DNA of 64,000 nucleotides, from the NCBI GenBank assembly GCA_947571775.1, contig CANOZK010000007.1:1-64000 (forward strand), written 5' to 3'. Each line of letters starts with the position of its first letter. Within the stretch, counting starts at the first letter, position 1. The DNA is from an uncultured Lachnospiraceae bacterium. Its GTDB lineage: Bacteria; Bacillota; Clostridia; Lachnospirales; Lachnospiraceae. The notes under the pieces are model-generated. The model saw nothing but the letters and a program-made list of their open reading frames with translations, was not told the DNA's origin and searched no databases. A program made the position numbers and the translations under genes. Below, in pieces: positions 7,371 to 15,980 of the stretch.

Positions 7371-8603
7371 ATGACTGTAAAAGATTTGGATTTAATTCAG
7401 AAAATAGATTTGCTCAAGGAAAGAGAAAATATTATCTGTGGTTCTTCTAATTATGTCAGAAAAGCTTACAAATTGTTATTTCAAGCAGGGTTTCAGGTTA
7501 CGCAAGTTTATACAGATGACTGTATTTCGGATGAGGAGTTGTCTTATGCAGTGGTGAAACCATTAAGAGAAATTTATGGGCGGCTGGATAAAGACGGGGA
7601 CGCTATCAACGTAATTTTGGCGGAGAATAATCCGCGCACATCGGATGACATTCTTTTACAGCTTGAGGAAGCGGGAGTTCGTTATGTTTTTACGTATTAC
7701 GCGTTGTATATTGCCATGTCTGCGGCAGTCTGCAAAGGAAAAGTGCAAAATAGTGATATGCTGTGCATGGATGAAATGAATCATGCGATTGGCATTTGTG
7801 ATGCAGTTGCAAGATGGATAAAAGGAATCCGGTGGGTAGAAGAGTCAAGAATCCCACTATTGTTATATGCAATGCCGAAAACTGGAACCCAGGCAATGAA
7901 AGCTAGTTTGTTGAATAAAGGTTTGGAACATACGTATGTTCATTATTTGAATTTGGAATATCCATTATTTAAACAATATAACCAGTGTTTTGACGAACGT
8001 ATGCCGACGATGGGCAATGTCGTTCATAATTTGGAAGAAATAAAAGAGAATTATTTGGAAAACTTAAAGAAAAAAAAGATAAAAATTATAACAAGTGTAA
8101 GAGAACCGATAGCTAGAGGTTATTCGGAGATATTTCAGTCGATAACCAATTGGGGGATATACCCGATAATAAAATCTGCACAAGGGGATTTCCTGGAAGG
8201 TACAAAAAATTATCTGATGAAATGCTGGGAATCAACTTTTGAATGGTTTGATTATGAGATAAAAAGTGTATTGGGAATTGATGTATATGAATATCCTTTC
8301 GACCAAGAGAAAGGATATAGTATCATAAAAAAAGACAATATAGAAATTTTTTTATATAAGCTTGAAAGCAGTCATAAAATTGGTCAGGCATTGGGAGAGT
8401 TTTTGTGCTTAGGGGAAGAGTTTCAATTTGTGAAAAAACACCAGAGTGAAAATGAGGAATGTAAATTTGTATATAAACAGTTAAGAGAAAAATTAGACTT
8501 ACCGCCAGAATTTCTTGAGTGCGTGTATAAGAATGAAAAAATGAGGCACTTTTACAGTGATGATGAAAGAAAGAGTTTTATGCATAATTGGCTAAAAAGG
8601 TGA
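7371..8603 (+). CDS. Sulfotransferase-like protein with N-terminal Rossmann-like module
   Basis: A 410-residue two-part protein. Residues about 15-120 form an alpha/beta module (I-I-C-G-S-S-N at the phosphate-loop position) that I group with the G-x-G-x-x-G modules of eight other products of this locus, although the glycines are altered. Residues about 160-400 look like a sulfotransferase: M-P-K-T-G-T-Q near residue 166 matches the 5'-phosphosulfate loop for PAPS, and V-R-E-P-I-A-R-G-Y-S near residue 243 matches the 3'-phosphate motif. A capsule-type sulfotransferase acting on a sugar is therefore likely, but the acceptor is unknown. No PAPS synthesis genes are in the window. The start follows GGAGA at a slightly long spacing. 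Confidence 0.65.
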   Translation: MTVKDLDLIQKIDLLKERENIICGSSNYVRKAYKLLFQAGFQVTQVYTDDCISDEELSYAVVKPLREIYGRLDKDGDAINVILAENNPRTSDDILLQLEEAGVRYVFTYYALYIAMSAAVCKGKVQNSDMLCMDEMNHAIGICDAVARWIKGIRWVEESRIPLLLYAMPKTGTQAMKASLLNKGLEHTYVHYLNLEYPLFKQYNQCFDERMPTMGNVVHNLEEIKENYLENLKKKKIKIITSVREPIARGYSEIFQSITNWGIYPIIKSAQGDFLEGTKNYLMKCWESTFEWFDYEIKSVLGIDVYEYPFDQEKGYSIIKKDNIEIFLYKLESSHKIGQALGEFLCLGEEFQFVKKHQSENEECKFVYKQLREKLDLPPEFLECVYKNEKMRHFYSDDERKSFMHNWLKR

Positions 8604-8637
8604 AAGTAGGATTGATGTACGCAGACAGGAGAGAAAT

Positions 8638-9759
8638 ATGGACGAAAAGAAGATACCCATTACCCGTTCTTCCATGCCATCATATGAAGAATATATTGAT
8701 GCGATAAAGCCGCTGTGGGACAGCCGTTGGCTTACTAATATGGGGATATATCACAGAAAACTAGAAAAACAATTAAAAGAATATCTCAAAGTACCAGAAG
8801 TTTCATTGATGGTAAACGGACATATGGCATTGGAATTGACAATTCAGGCAATGGAATTTCCTCCTGGAAGCGAAGTGATTACCACGCCTTTTACATTTAT
8901 TTCCACAACACATGCAATAATAAGAAACAATCTGACGCCTGTATTTTGCGATGTGAAAGAATCAGATGGAACGATGGATGAAAATAAAATAGAAAAATTG
9001 ATTACGGAAAAGACCGTTGCCATTGTTCCAGTACATGTATATGGATATATATGTAATGTGGAAGCGATTGATAAGATAGCAAAAAAATATGGATTGAAAG
9101 TAATATACGATGCCGCTCATGCCTTTGGAGAGACATATAAAGGTATTGGGGTTGGAAATTTTGGCGACGCTTCTGTATTTAGTTTTCATGCGACAAAGGT
9201 TTTTCATACCATAGAAGGCGGAGCTGTGGTATTCAGTGACCATAATTTATATGAAAAACTGTATAATCTAAAAAATTTTGGCATCCGAGGAGAAGAACTA
9301 GTTACAGATGTAGGAGCAAATGCAAAGATGAATGAATTTGCGGCGATTATGGGATTGTGCAATTTGAAATATATCGAAAAAGAAATCATCCAGCGGGAGA
9401 AAAGGGTAAAATATTATCAACAGCTTATAGAAAATATTGATGGTGTCCGTTTATTTGCCACGAATCCTGGTGTTAAATATAATTATGCGTACTTTCCTAT
9501 TCGGATCTGTGAGCGCGAACGTGCCTATGCGAGGGAGCGAGTATATGATTACATGAGAAAATTTGGTGTTATGGTCAGAAAATATTTTTTCCCGCTTGTT
9601 ACGGATCAGGTTTGTTTTGGGGACAAATATAAACATAGTGACATAGCTGTTGCCCGAAAAGTTTCAAAAGAGGTTTTGATATTGCCGCTGTATTCCGAAT
9701 TGGACTTGGAAACCATAAAAGATATTTCAGAATTGATTATGCAGGCTGTACAAAGTTAA
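8638..9759 (+). CDS. DegT/DnrJ/EryC1/StrS family PLP aminotransferase
   Basis: A 373-residue sugar aminotransferase, the second of its family here. It shows I-T-T-P-F-T-F-I-S-T (substrate loop), D-A-A-H-A-F (PLP-binding Asp) and the Schiff-base lysine near residue 187 in F-H-A-T-K, all closer to the family consensus than in the paralogue at 4565-5692. GGAGAG lies at good distance from the ATG. It is followed after 22 bp by a WbqC-family gene, a pairing seen in O-antigen and capsule loci. The probable reaction is amination of a keto-sugar nucleotide; the sugar cannot be read from sequence. Confidence 0.92.
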   Translation: MDEKKIPITRSSMPSYEEYIDAIKPLWDSRWLTNMGIYHRKLEKQLKEYLKVPEVSLMVNGHMALELTIQAMEFPPGSEVITTPFTFISTTHAIIRNNLTPVFCDVKESDGTMDENKIEKLITEKTVAIVPVHVYGYICNVEAIDKIAKKYGLKVIYDAAHAFGETYKGIGVGNFGDASVFSFHATKVFHTIEGGAVVFSDHNLYEKLYNLKNFGIRGEELVTDVGANAKMNEFAAIMGLCNLKYIEKEIIQREKRVKYYQQLIENIDGVRLFATNPGVKYNYAYFPIRICERERAYARERVYDYMRKFGVMVRKYFFPLVTDQVCFGDKYKHSDIAVARKVSKEVLILPLYSELDLETIKDISELIMQAVQS

Positions 9760-9781
9760 ATGAGAGAAAGAAGGATGTAAA

Positions 9782-10510
9782 ATGACATTAGGGTTGATGC
9801 AGCCATATTTATTTCCATATTTGGGTTATTTTCAGTTAATGCGGCATGTGGATACATATGTATTTTATGAAAATGTACAGTATATGAGACAAGGGTGGGT
9901 AAATCGAAATAGGCTTTATACGAATATTAAAAAAAATGAAACTCATTATTTTACATTTGCAGTTGTAAAAGACGACTATAAAAAAGGAATAAATGAACGT
10001 TATTATAGCAATTTAAAAGCGGATTGCGAAAAATTAAGACGCATTCTCTATCAGAGTTATAAAAATGCATCAAATTTTGAAGAGGCATATACTGTTATTG
10101 ATCAGGCTTTACAGTTTGAAAATAATAATGTCGCATATTTTAATATGAATGCCAATTATTTAATTGCGAGATATATGGGAATTGATACTCAGATAACTTG
10201 TATGGAGCGTATAAAGGACAAAGGGTTTTGGGATAATTATTATCGTTTGGATTATGAAAGCAAAGTGATATATATATGTAGATTTTTTCAGGGACAAAGG
10301 TATGTGAATGCAATAGGCGGAGCTTCTTTATATCACAAAAAAGCTTTCTTGGATAATAATATTGAATTAAAGTTTATAAAAATGGATGATATAGTCTATC
10401 CGCAGTTTGAAGGGGAATTTACTCCAAATCTCTCCATTATTGATGTAATTATGCATAACAAAATCGATAGCATAAAGTTGTTGTTGGATCGATATCAAAT
10501 CATAGAATGA
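9782..10510 (+). CDS. WbqC-family protein
   Basis: A 242-residue protein with the hallmark N-terminus of the WbqC family: M-Q-P-Y-L-F-P-Y-L-G-Y-F, then a V-N-R-N-R segment near residue 40. Family members occur next to sugar aminotransferases in polysaccharide loci and are thought to help modify amino sugars, but their biochemistry is not settled. Direct linkage to the aminotransferase at 8638-9759 fits that. The start follows AAGGATG. No membrane segment. Confidence 0.85.
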   Translation: MTLGLMQPYLFPYLGYFQLMRHVDTYVFYENVQYMRQGWVNRNRLYTNIKKNETHYFTFAVVKDDYKKGINERYYSNLKADCEKLRRILYQSYKNASNFEEAYTVIDQALQFENNNVAYFNMNANYLIARYMGIDTQITCMERIKDKGFWDNYYRLDYESKVIYICRFFQGQRYVNAIGGASLYHKKAFLDNNIELKFIKMDDIVYPQFEGEFTPNLSIIDVIMHNKIDSIKLLLDRYQIIE

Positions 10511-10566
10511 CTGTTGATATTCCGCTGTTTGCGGCGGGATATTTGACTATAATTACGGGAGGTTAG

Positions 10567-11733
10567 ATGACAGAAGATATAAAAAATATATGTTTTTTGG
10601 ACGCTTACATGGAAGGGGATTTATTATTTGGCGTTGATTCTGTACAAAATATTTTTTTTCAGTATGATATGAAAAGAAAAAATCTAAAGCGGATGGGAAT
10701 CATTCATGAATCGGATGATATTTCTGGATTTCGTATTTGTGCTGTATTTAGATATAAGAAAATGCTTTATTGTTTTTCTCAGCATTCTTACAAAGTAGTT
10801 TCTTATGATTTGGAGAAAAAAAATTTTGCATATTACTGCCCTGAAAAAAAAATGGAAGGAATAGACATTAGTTCTGTATGTCGTGTAGGAAGCGATGTGT
10901 GGATGCTTAAGAAAGGGATAGAGTCTTCAGTAGTGGTATTTTCTATGGAAAAAAGCCTTTATTCCAATTATGATTTGGAGATACAATGTAGACAATCTCT
11001 TGATACATTTCGCCCTATTCCCTGGGAAAGTTCTGTAAAAATAGGCGCACAGATATGGAAATGTATTCCAGGAAGCAATTCAATAATGGTGTTGGACACA
11101 CGAGAGTTGAAGGGCAATATTATAAAGTTTGATTTACAGATTCCCTTTTTTACTATGAGTTATAAAGATGGATATTTTTATATTTTGGGAATGGATGGAA
11201 AACAGATTGTAGTCTGGAATCAGGATACACAGGAAACGATGGTATGGGAAACCGGGTATGATGGAAATAAGGATCGGCCGTTTCGGGAAGTTATCAGGAT
11301 TGAAAATCGGCTTTTTTTGCTTCCGGGCTTTGAACAGAAAATACACTGTTATGAAATCAACAATAATCGGATACACTTTATATGTCGTATTGATTATCCG
11401 TCAGGATTTAAAAAAATACATGAAAATAAAGGAATGTTTTTGGGCAAAACCTTTAGAAATAACAATGAACTGTATTTATTTCCCTTTGGCGGAAATGGAA
11501 TGATTTGTCTCAATACAGATAGTCTAACAATAGCTTTTTATCCAGTACAGATTTCTGAAATGGATTATATTGCCAGCCAAGTGCAGGCAAAAGAACTGTT
11601 ATATGAAGAACAGGTGAGTATGGAAAGCCTTTTGGGTTTCTTAAAGTCAGAAACGGCAGATAACATTATTTGCAGAGAGAAAGCAAGTGGTATTGGACGC
11701 AAGTGCTGGGAAAAATTACGGGGTGAAAATTAA
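10567..11733 (+). CDS. Uncharacterised, possibly beta-propeller protein
   Basis: A 388-residue soluble protein without signal peptide or membrane segment. Repeating short beta-strand stretches with aromatic and hydrophobic alternation (for example L-L-F-G-V-D, M-L-Y-C-F-S, D-V-W-M-L-K, Y-F-Y-I-L-G, R-L-F-L-L-P, E-L-Y-L-F-P) recur about every 45-55 residues, as in kelch or WD-type propellers. I cannot assign a named family. It sits between wbqC and a glycosyltransferase-like gene on the same strand, behind GGGAGG, so a structural or sensing role in the glycan pathway is possible. The short gap before it (10511-10566) contains an imperfect GATATTCCGC/GCGGCGGGATAT hairpin. Confidence 0.55.
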   Translation: MTEDIKNICFLDAYMEGDLLFGVDSVQNIFFQYDMKRKNLKRMGIIHESDDISGFRICAVFRYKKMLYCFSQHSYKVVSYDLEKKNFAYYCPEKKMEGIDISSVCRVGSDVWMLKKGIESSVVVFSMEKSLYSNYDLEIQCRQSLDTFRPIPWESSVKIGAQIWKCIPGSNSIMVLDTRELKGNIIKFDLQIPFFTMSYKDGYFYILGMDGKQIVVWNQDTQETMVWETGYDGNKDRPFREVIRIENRLFLLPGFEQKIHCYEINNNRIHFICRIDYPSGFKKIHENKGMFLGKTFRNNNELYLFPFGGNGMICLNTDSLTIAFYPVQISEMDYIASQVQAKELLYEEQVSMESLLGFLKSETADNIICREKASGIGRKCWEKLRGEN

Positions 11734-11791
11734 TAAAATGCAGATTGTTGCTTCTGGAAGCTGAATGCTCAAATGGGAGAGAAAAAACAAT

Positions 11792-13135
11792 ATGAGAAAG
11801 CAGCGCAAAAAGATAATGGATGATTATGTCCAATTGTTATATGAGGCTCATACAGGGATGAAAAAGGAATTAGAACATAAGAATAGAGAAACTACAATGG
11901 ACTTACTGGGACAGTGCCAGCGCGCGGCAATCAGTATGGGAACAATGCTGGAAGAAGACGAAGGAGAAGATTTAGCTGCTGTGAGAATGCTGGAGGATTA
12001 TTGCGAGCTGGCGTATCGGTTTTATAATGCTCTGGAAAAGAAAGAAACCATTTCTCCAAAGCAGATAGAGGGGTATCTGACAAAGCTTTTGACTGAAATC
12101 GAAAGTAGTATGAATCAGGATATTCAGATACGCAAAGAAGCGGTATTTCTTCCATATAAAGCATCTATGTGGGATTCTCTGGAAAGTGTGTGGAAAGTGG
12201 CAAATGCAGATGATGATTATGATGTATATGTAATTCCTATTCCCTATTACGAGAGAAATCCGGATGGAAGTTTTGGCCAAATGCATTATGAAGCTGATCA
12301 GTTTCCAGATTATGTGCCAGTTACTCATTATAATGCTTATCATTTTGAAAAGAACCATCCCGATATTATTTTTATTCATAATCCGTATGATAACAATAAT
12401 TATGTAACAAGTGTACATCCATTCTTTTATTCTAAAAATCTGAAGAGGTTTACAGAATTGTTGGTATATATTCCATATTTTATATTGTATGAAATTGACC
12501 CAAATATTAAGGAAATGGCAGAGGAAATCAAACGTTATTGTCTGGTACCAGGTATGCTCCATGCGGATCAGGTGATTGTACAGTCGGAAGCTATGCGGCA
12601 AGTATATATTCAGATTATGACAGAATATACAAAAAAAGGAGAGAAAGATCAGGAATACTGGGAAAAAAAAATCCTTGGTTTAGGTTCGCCGAAAGTGGAT
12701 CGGATATATAGTCTGAAAAGAAACGAATTGGAAGTTCCCCAGGATTGGATGAAAGTTATCTGTAAACTGGATGGAAGTCTGAAGAAAGTGATTTTGTACA
12801 ATGTCAGTGTTGGACCTTTTTTGAACAAAAGCCAAGAAATGTTGGAAAAAATGGAAGAGGTTTTCCGGTTTTTTAATAAGCGCGAAGATGCCATACTGCT
12901 TTGGCGGCCTCATCCCCTTCTGGAAAACACTATTTCTTCTATGCGTCCTAAACTGTATAAAGGGTATAAAAGATTAAAGGAAAAGTTTATTCGGGAAAAT
13001 ATGGGTATTTATGATGACACATCAGATATGTATACGGCAATCGGATTAAGCGATGCCTATTATGGAGACTGGAGTTCGCTGGTATGGCTATACCGATATA
13101 CCGGGAAGCCTGTGATGATACAGGATGTAAAGTAG
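11792..13135 (+). CDS. CDP-glycerol glycerophosphotransferase-like protein
   Basis: A 447-residue soluble protein. The N-terminal 100 residues are helical and charged; the rest looks like a GT-B-type CDP-glycerol:poly(glycerophosphate) transferase. Supporting features are V-F-L-P-Y-K-A-S-M-W-D-S near residue 120, a paired-domain arrangement, W-R-P-H-P-L-L-E near residue 372 (the family's donor-binding H-P element) and the D-T-S-D-M-Y-T-A-I segment with a following D near residues 405-420. It may add a polyol phosphate to a glycan; substrate not shown. I chose ATG 11792, 10 nt after GGGAGAG; the in-frame ATG at 11765 has no good ribosome binding site. Confidence 0.68.
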   Translation: MRKQRKKIMDDYVQLLYEAHTGMKKELEHKNRETTMDLLGQCQRAAISMGTMLEEDEGEDLAAVRMLEDYCELAYRFYNALEKKETISPKQIEGYLTKLLTEIESSMNQDIQIRKEAVFLPYKASMWDSLESVWKVANADDDYDVYVIPIPYYERNPDGSFGQMHYEADQFPDYVPVTHYNAYHFEKNHPDIIFIHNPYDNNNYVTSVHPFFYSKNLKRFTELLVYIPYFILYEIDPNIKEMAEEIKRYCLVPGMLHADQVIVQSEAMRQVYIQIMTEYTKKGEKDQEYWEKKILGLGSPKVDRIYSLKRNELEVPQDWMKVICKLDGSLKKVILYNVSVGPFLNKSQEMLEKMEEVFRFFNKREDAILLWRPHPLLENTISSMRPKLYKGYKRLKEKFIRENMGIYDDTSDMYTAIGLSDAYYGDWSSLVWLYRYTGKPVMIQDVK

Positions 13136-13158
13136 AAATTTATTATAGTGAGGAAAAA

Positions 13159-14457
13159 ATGGAAGAAGTTTTAGTGTCTGTTTGGTGTTTGACATATAAT
13201 CATGAATTATATATCGAAGATGCGATAGAAGGATTTTTGGCGCAGAAAACTCAGTTCAAGTATGAGATAGTCATTCACGATGACGCGTCGACTGACAGGA
13301 CGCCGGAAATTATTAGAAATTATGAAGAAAAATATCCAGATTTGATACATGGGATTTATCAGCAGGAGAATCAGACTCGTAAAAACGGAACAGATAGAAA
13401 GTGGATATGGTCCATACAGGCGCAGGAATGCAAAGGCAAATATATTGCTTTCTGTGAGGGAGATGATTACTGGATTGATTTGCACAAGCTGCAAATACAA
13501 GTTGATTATATGGAAAGAAATCCAGAATGTGTTCTTACTGTTCACGACGCAGTTATCATCAATAAAGAACAAGGCAATGTAAGGGCCATGCACCCATATA
13601 ATGATGATTGTGATATAACATCGGATGAAATCATTATGCAGTATCAAGGTATTTTGCCGACTGCTTCTATGATTTTTCGTCGGGATGCTTTAAGTGCAGA
13701 TTTTTACAACCTCTTTTTAGAGGCAGGGATAGGTGATTATCCGCTTCAGCTTTGGCTTATGACGAAAGGAACAATACGTTATTTTAGTAGAATTATGTCT
13801 GTGTATCGCTATATGATTCATGGATCATGGAGTAAAAGAACAAGCTCAGATTTTAGAAATCTTATTATTCATACTGCGCAAATAATTTGTTTACTAGAAA
13901 AGTATAACAGATATACAAATGAAAAGTATCAAATTAGTATTTTGAACAGAATTGAAAGATTCAGGAAGCATCTTCTTGTGTCATATCAAAGGCAATTATC
14001 TTTAGAAGATTTCGAGAAGATGTGCAATCAATACGATAAAGAAACCAGTAGTTTATATCGGGAAGGCTTTTCAGAAATAGAAGAATATTTTTGTCAGTTT
14101 TTTAATTCTGAGAATGAGAGATTATTTAACGATATACGGAAGTTTTGTTTAAAGTATTCATATATTTTTATTATGGGAGCAGGGAATTTTGCAGGTATTA
14201 TTGCAAATCAGTTAAAATACAGCAATATTGATTTTATGGGTTTTGTTGTCTCAGGACAAAAAGAGATGCAGGAATTGTATTTGAAAAAATCTGTATGGAC
14301 GTTGGATAAAATCCCATTTCCTTTAGAAAAGGTTGGAATTATCATAGGTCTTAATTTGGAAAAGTGGACCGATGTATTGGAGTTATTAGAGAAAAAGGGG
14401 ATAAAGAATTATTTGATTTCGTCTTTATTAAAAGGTCTGATGAAAATGGGAATATAA
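13159..14457 (+). CDS. GT2 glycosyltransferase with C-terminal Rossmann-like module
   Basis: A 432-residue two-domain protein. Residues 1-230 are a family 2 glycosyltransferase: V-S-V-W-C-L-T-Y-N-H at the start, H-D-D-A-S-T-D-R-T nucleotide-binding segment, and C-E-G-D-D-Y-W as the metal-binding DXD-like motif. Residues about 330-430 carry F-I-M-G-A-G-N-F-A-G and end in I-K-N-Y-L-I-S, the module shared across this locus. Start at 13159 follows GTGAGG; upstream in-frame starts at 13084 overlap the previous gene. It probably transfers a sugar from an NDP donor; with no membrane segment the acceptor must be reached in the cytosol. Confidence 0.85.
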   Translation: MEEVLVSVWCLTYNHELYIEDAIEGFLAQKTQFKYEIVIHDDASTDRTPEIIRNYEEKYPDLIHGIYQQENQTRKNGTDRKWIWSIQAQECKGKYIAFCEGDDYWIDLHKLQIQVDYMERNPECVLTVHDAVIINKEQGNVRAMHPYNDDCDITSDEIIMQYQGILPTASMIFRRDALSADFYNLFLEAGIGDYPLQLWLMTKGTIRYFSRIMSVYRYMIHGSWSKRTSSDFRNLIIHTAQIICLLEKYNRYTNEKYQISILNRIERFRKHLLVSYQRQLSLEDFEKMCNQYDKETSSLYREGFSEIEEYFCQFFNSENERLFNDIRKFCLKYSYIFIMGAGNFAGIIANQLKYSNIDFMGFVVSGQKEMQELYLKKSVWTLDKIPFPLEKVGIIIGLNLEKWTDVLELLEKKGIKNYLISSLLKGLMKMGI

Positions 14458-14484
14458 AGAGACTTAAAAAGGAGAAAATAAACA

Positions 14485-15951
14485 ATGGGCAGAAAGATAT
14501 GTGAGAGAGCTTTGAACTTTGTGCAGATTATGAATTATAAAGGAGATGTAAGGATTTGTGGCTGGATAATCGATGATGTGATAGGTTCTTTGTCCTGCTC
14601 TAGCATGAAAGAAATATATCATAGTGAACGTGCAAATAAATTAAGAGAACGGCTGATGAATGGAGATTATTCTTTGTGCAATATGAATGCATGTCCTTGT
14701 CTTTCCATGGGTGAAATGGACAGTCATATGGTTGAAATAGAAGAAGTGCCCGAATATCCCGAAGAATTATTCCTGGCATTTGAAAATGTTTGCAATTATT
14801 CTTGTACAAGCTGTACAATACACAAGTCCATGCCCGAAAAAGGGACGGAAGATTTGAAAAAAAGTTATGACAGAATAGAAGAACAAATACAGGAATTGCT
14901 TCCTCATTTGAAGAAAATTGGCGCCAATGGCTTGGGGGAGCTTTTTTGTAGTAAAAGGACTTTGAAGCTTTTACAAAATTGGAAGCCCATTGCACCGGCA
15001 GAAGAAGTATCCGTGAATTTAGAAACGAATGGTTCCTTATTTGATGAGGAGCATTGGAAGCAAATTGAGAATTTGGGACAATATAATCTAAGAGTTGCTA
15101 TAACAATTATGAGTTTTGATGAAGATACTTATCAGTATTTGTCCGGCACAAAGCTTCCCATATCAAGAATAGAAAATAATTTGCGTTTTGTAAAAGGTTT
15201 GCGGGAAAAAGGTATTATCAATCATTTACAGCTTGCGACAGTAGTGCAGGAAAGTAATTTTAGAAGGCTGCCGGAATTCACAAGAAGATGCATAGAGGAA
15301 TTTGGAGCTGATTCTGTCCGTTTGCGCCCGTTTGAGCCATGGGGAAATAAAGAAGCGGAAATTGAATGGTTTGCCGATATGAGGAATCCTTTCCATCCTT
15401 ATTATGAAGAATATCGGGAAGTGATGAAAAATGATATTTTCCGTCATCCTAAAGTATTGGATTGGAGCGGTGGCCGGGATACGGTTAATGTAAGAGACTT
15501 TCCCTATAAATCTTTTAAACGGTCTTATTTTAAAGAACGGATTCTGACGGACATTGCTTTGAATCCAGAAGAGATAATGGATAAATTAAAACAACACATG
15601 ACACCGGAACATCAAATTGTCATATATGGAATCGGAAATGTTGGAAAAGTTTTGATTAAATATTTACTGGAAAATAATATTGTTCCAGCATATATTTTAG
15701 ATAAAAACAAACCCTGCAGTCAATACAAAGGTATAAAAGTTTATGACTTAAAAGAGCCTCTTCCATTAGAAAAAGGAATAGACATTCTTATTACACCTGT
15801 GGGAGAGGTAAGTAAGATTAAAAATGATTTGAGAAATATAGAAGGGGGGGGGTATCAGGGAAATATCATTTTGATCAAAGATTTGTTAACGGATAAAGGA
15901 CTGACAGAAGAAATAACTGGTTTGATTGCTGAAGAAGAGAGTGAAAAATAG
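14485..15951 (+). CDS. Radical SAM protein, SPASM-first order, with C-terminal Rossmann-like module
   Basis: A 488-residue protein in three parts. Residues about 4-75 resemble a SPASM auxiliary cluster domain (V-R-I-C-G-W, I-G-S-L, then C-N-M-N-A-C-P-C). Residues about 88-320 are the radical SAM core with C-N-Y-S-C-T-S-C, the C-x3-C-x2-C ligands for the catalytic [4Fe-4S] cluster. In most families SPASM follows the core, so the order is reversed. Residues about 375-470 contain I-V-I-Y-G-I-G-N-V-G-K and D-K-N, the locus-wide module. A run of nine G at 15844-15852 lies in this last domain. The reaction is unknown; neighbours point to modification of a sugar or a peptide. Start behind AAAAAGGAGA. 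Confidence 0.8.
   Translation: MGRKICERALNFVQIMNYKGDVRICGWIIDDVIGSLSCSSMKEIYHSERANKLRERLMNGDYSLCNMNACPCLSMGEMDSHMVEIEEVPEYPEELFLAFENVCNYSCTSCTIHKSMPEKGTEDLKKSYDRIEEQIQELLPHLKKIGANGLGELFCSKRTLKLLQNWKPIAPAEEVSVNLETNGSLFDEEHWKQIENLGQYNLRVAITIMSFDEDTYQYLSGTKLPISRIENNLRFVKGLREKGIINHLQLATVVQESNFRRLPEFTRRCIEEFGADSVRLRPFEPWGNKEAEIEWFADMRNPFHPYYEEYREVMKNDIFRHPKVLDWSGGRDTVNVRDFPYKSFKRSYFKERILTDIALNPEEIMDKLKQHMTPEHQIVIYGIGNVGKVLIKYLLENNIVPAYILDKNKPCSQYKGIKVYDLKEPLPLEKGIDILITPVGEVSKIKNDLRNIEGGGYQGNIILIKDLLTDKGLTEEITGLIAEEESEK
15844..15852 (+). other. Nine-G homopolymer inside the radical SAM gene
   Basis: Nine consecutive G encode three glycines in an otherwise AT-rich gene. Such tracts slip during replication; gain or loss of one base would shift the frame after about residue 455 and alter the end of the C-terminal module. 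Confidence 0.85.
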
Positions 15952-15980
15952 AAAAGGTATAAAATAGGGGGAGTGGGCGA

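Noticed and set aside
11972..12601. 209-codon open frame antisense to the CDP-glycerol transferase-like gene
   Set aside because: Product is dominated by Ile, His and Phe as expected from antisense of an AT-rich gene and the plus-strand protein has clear family features.
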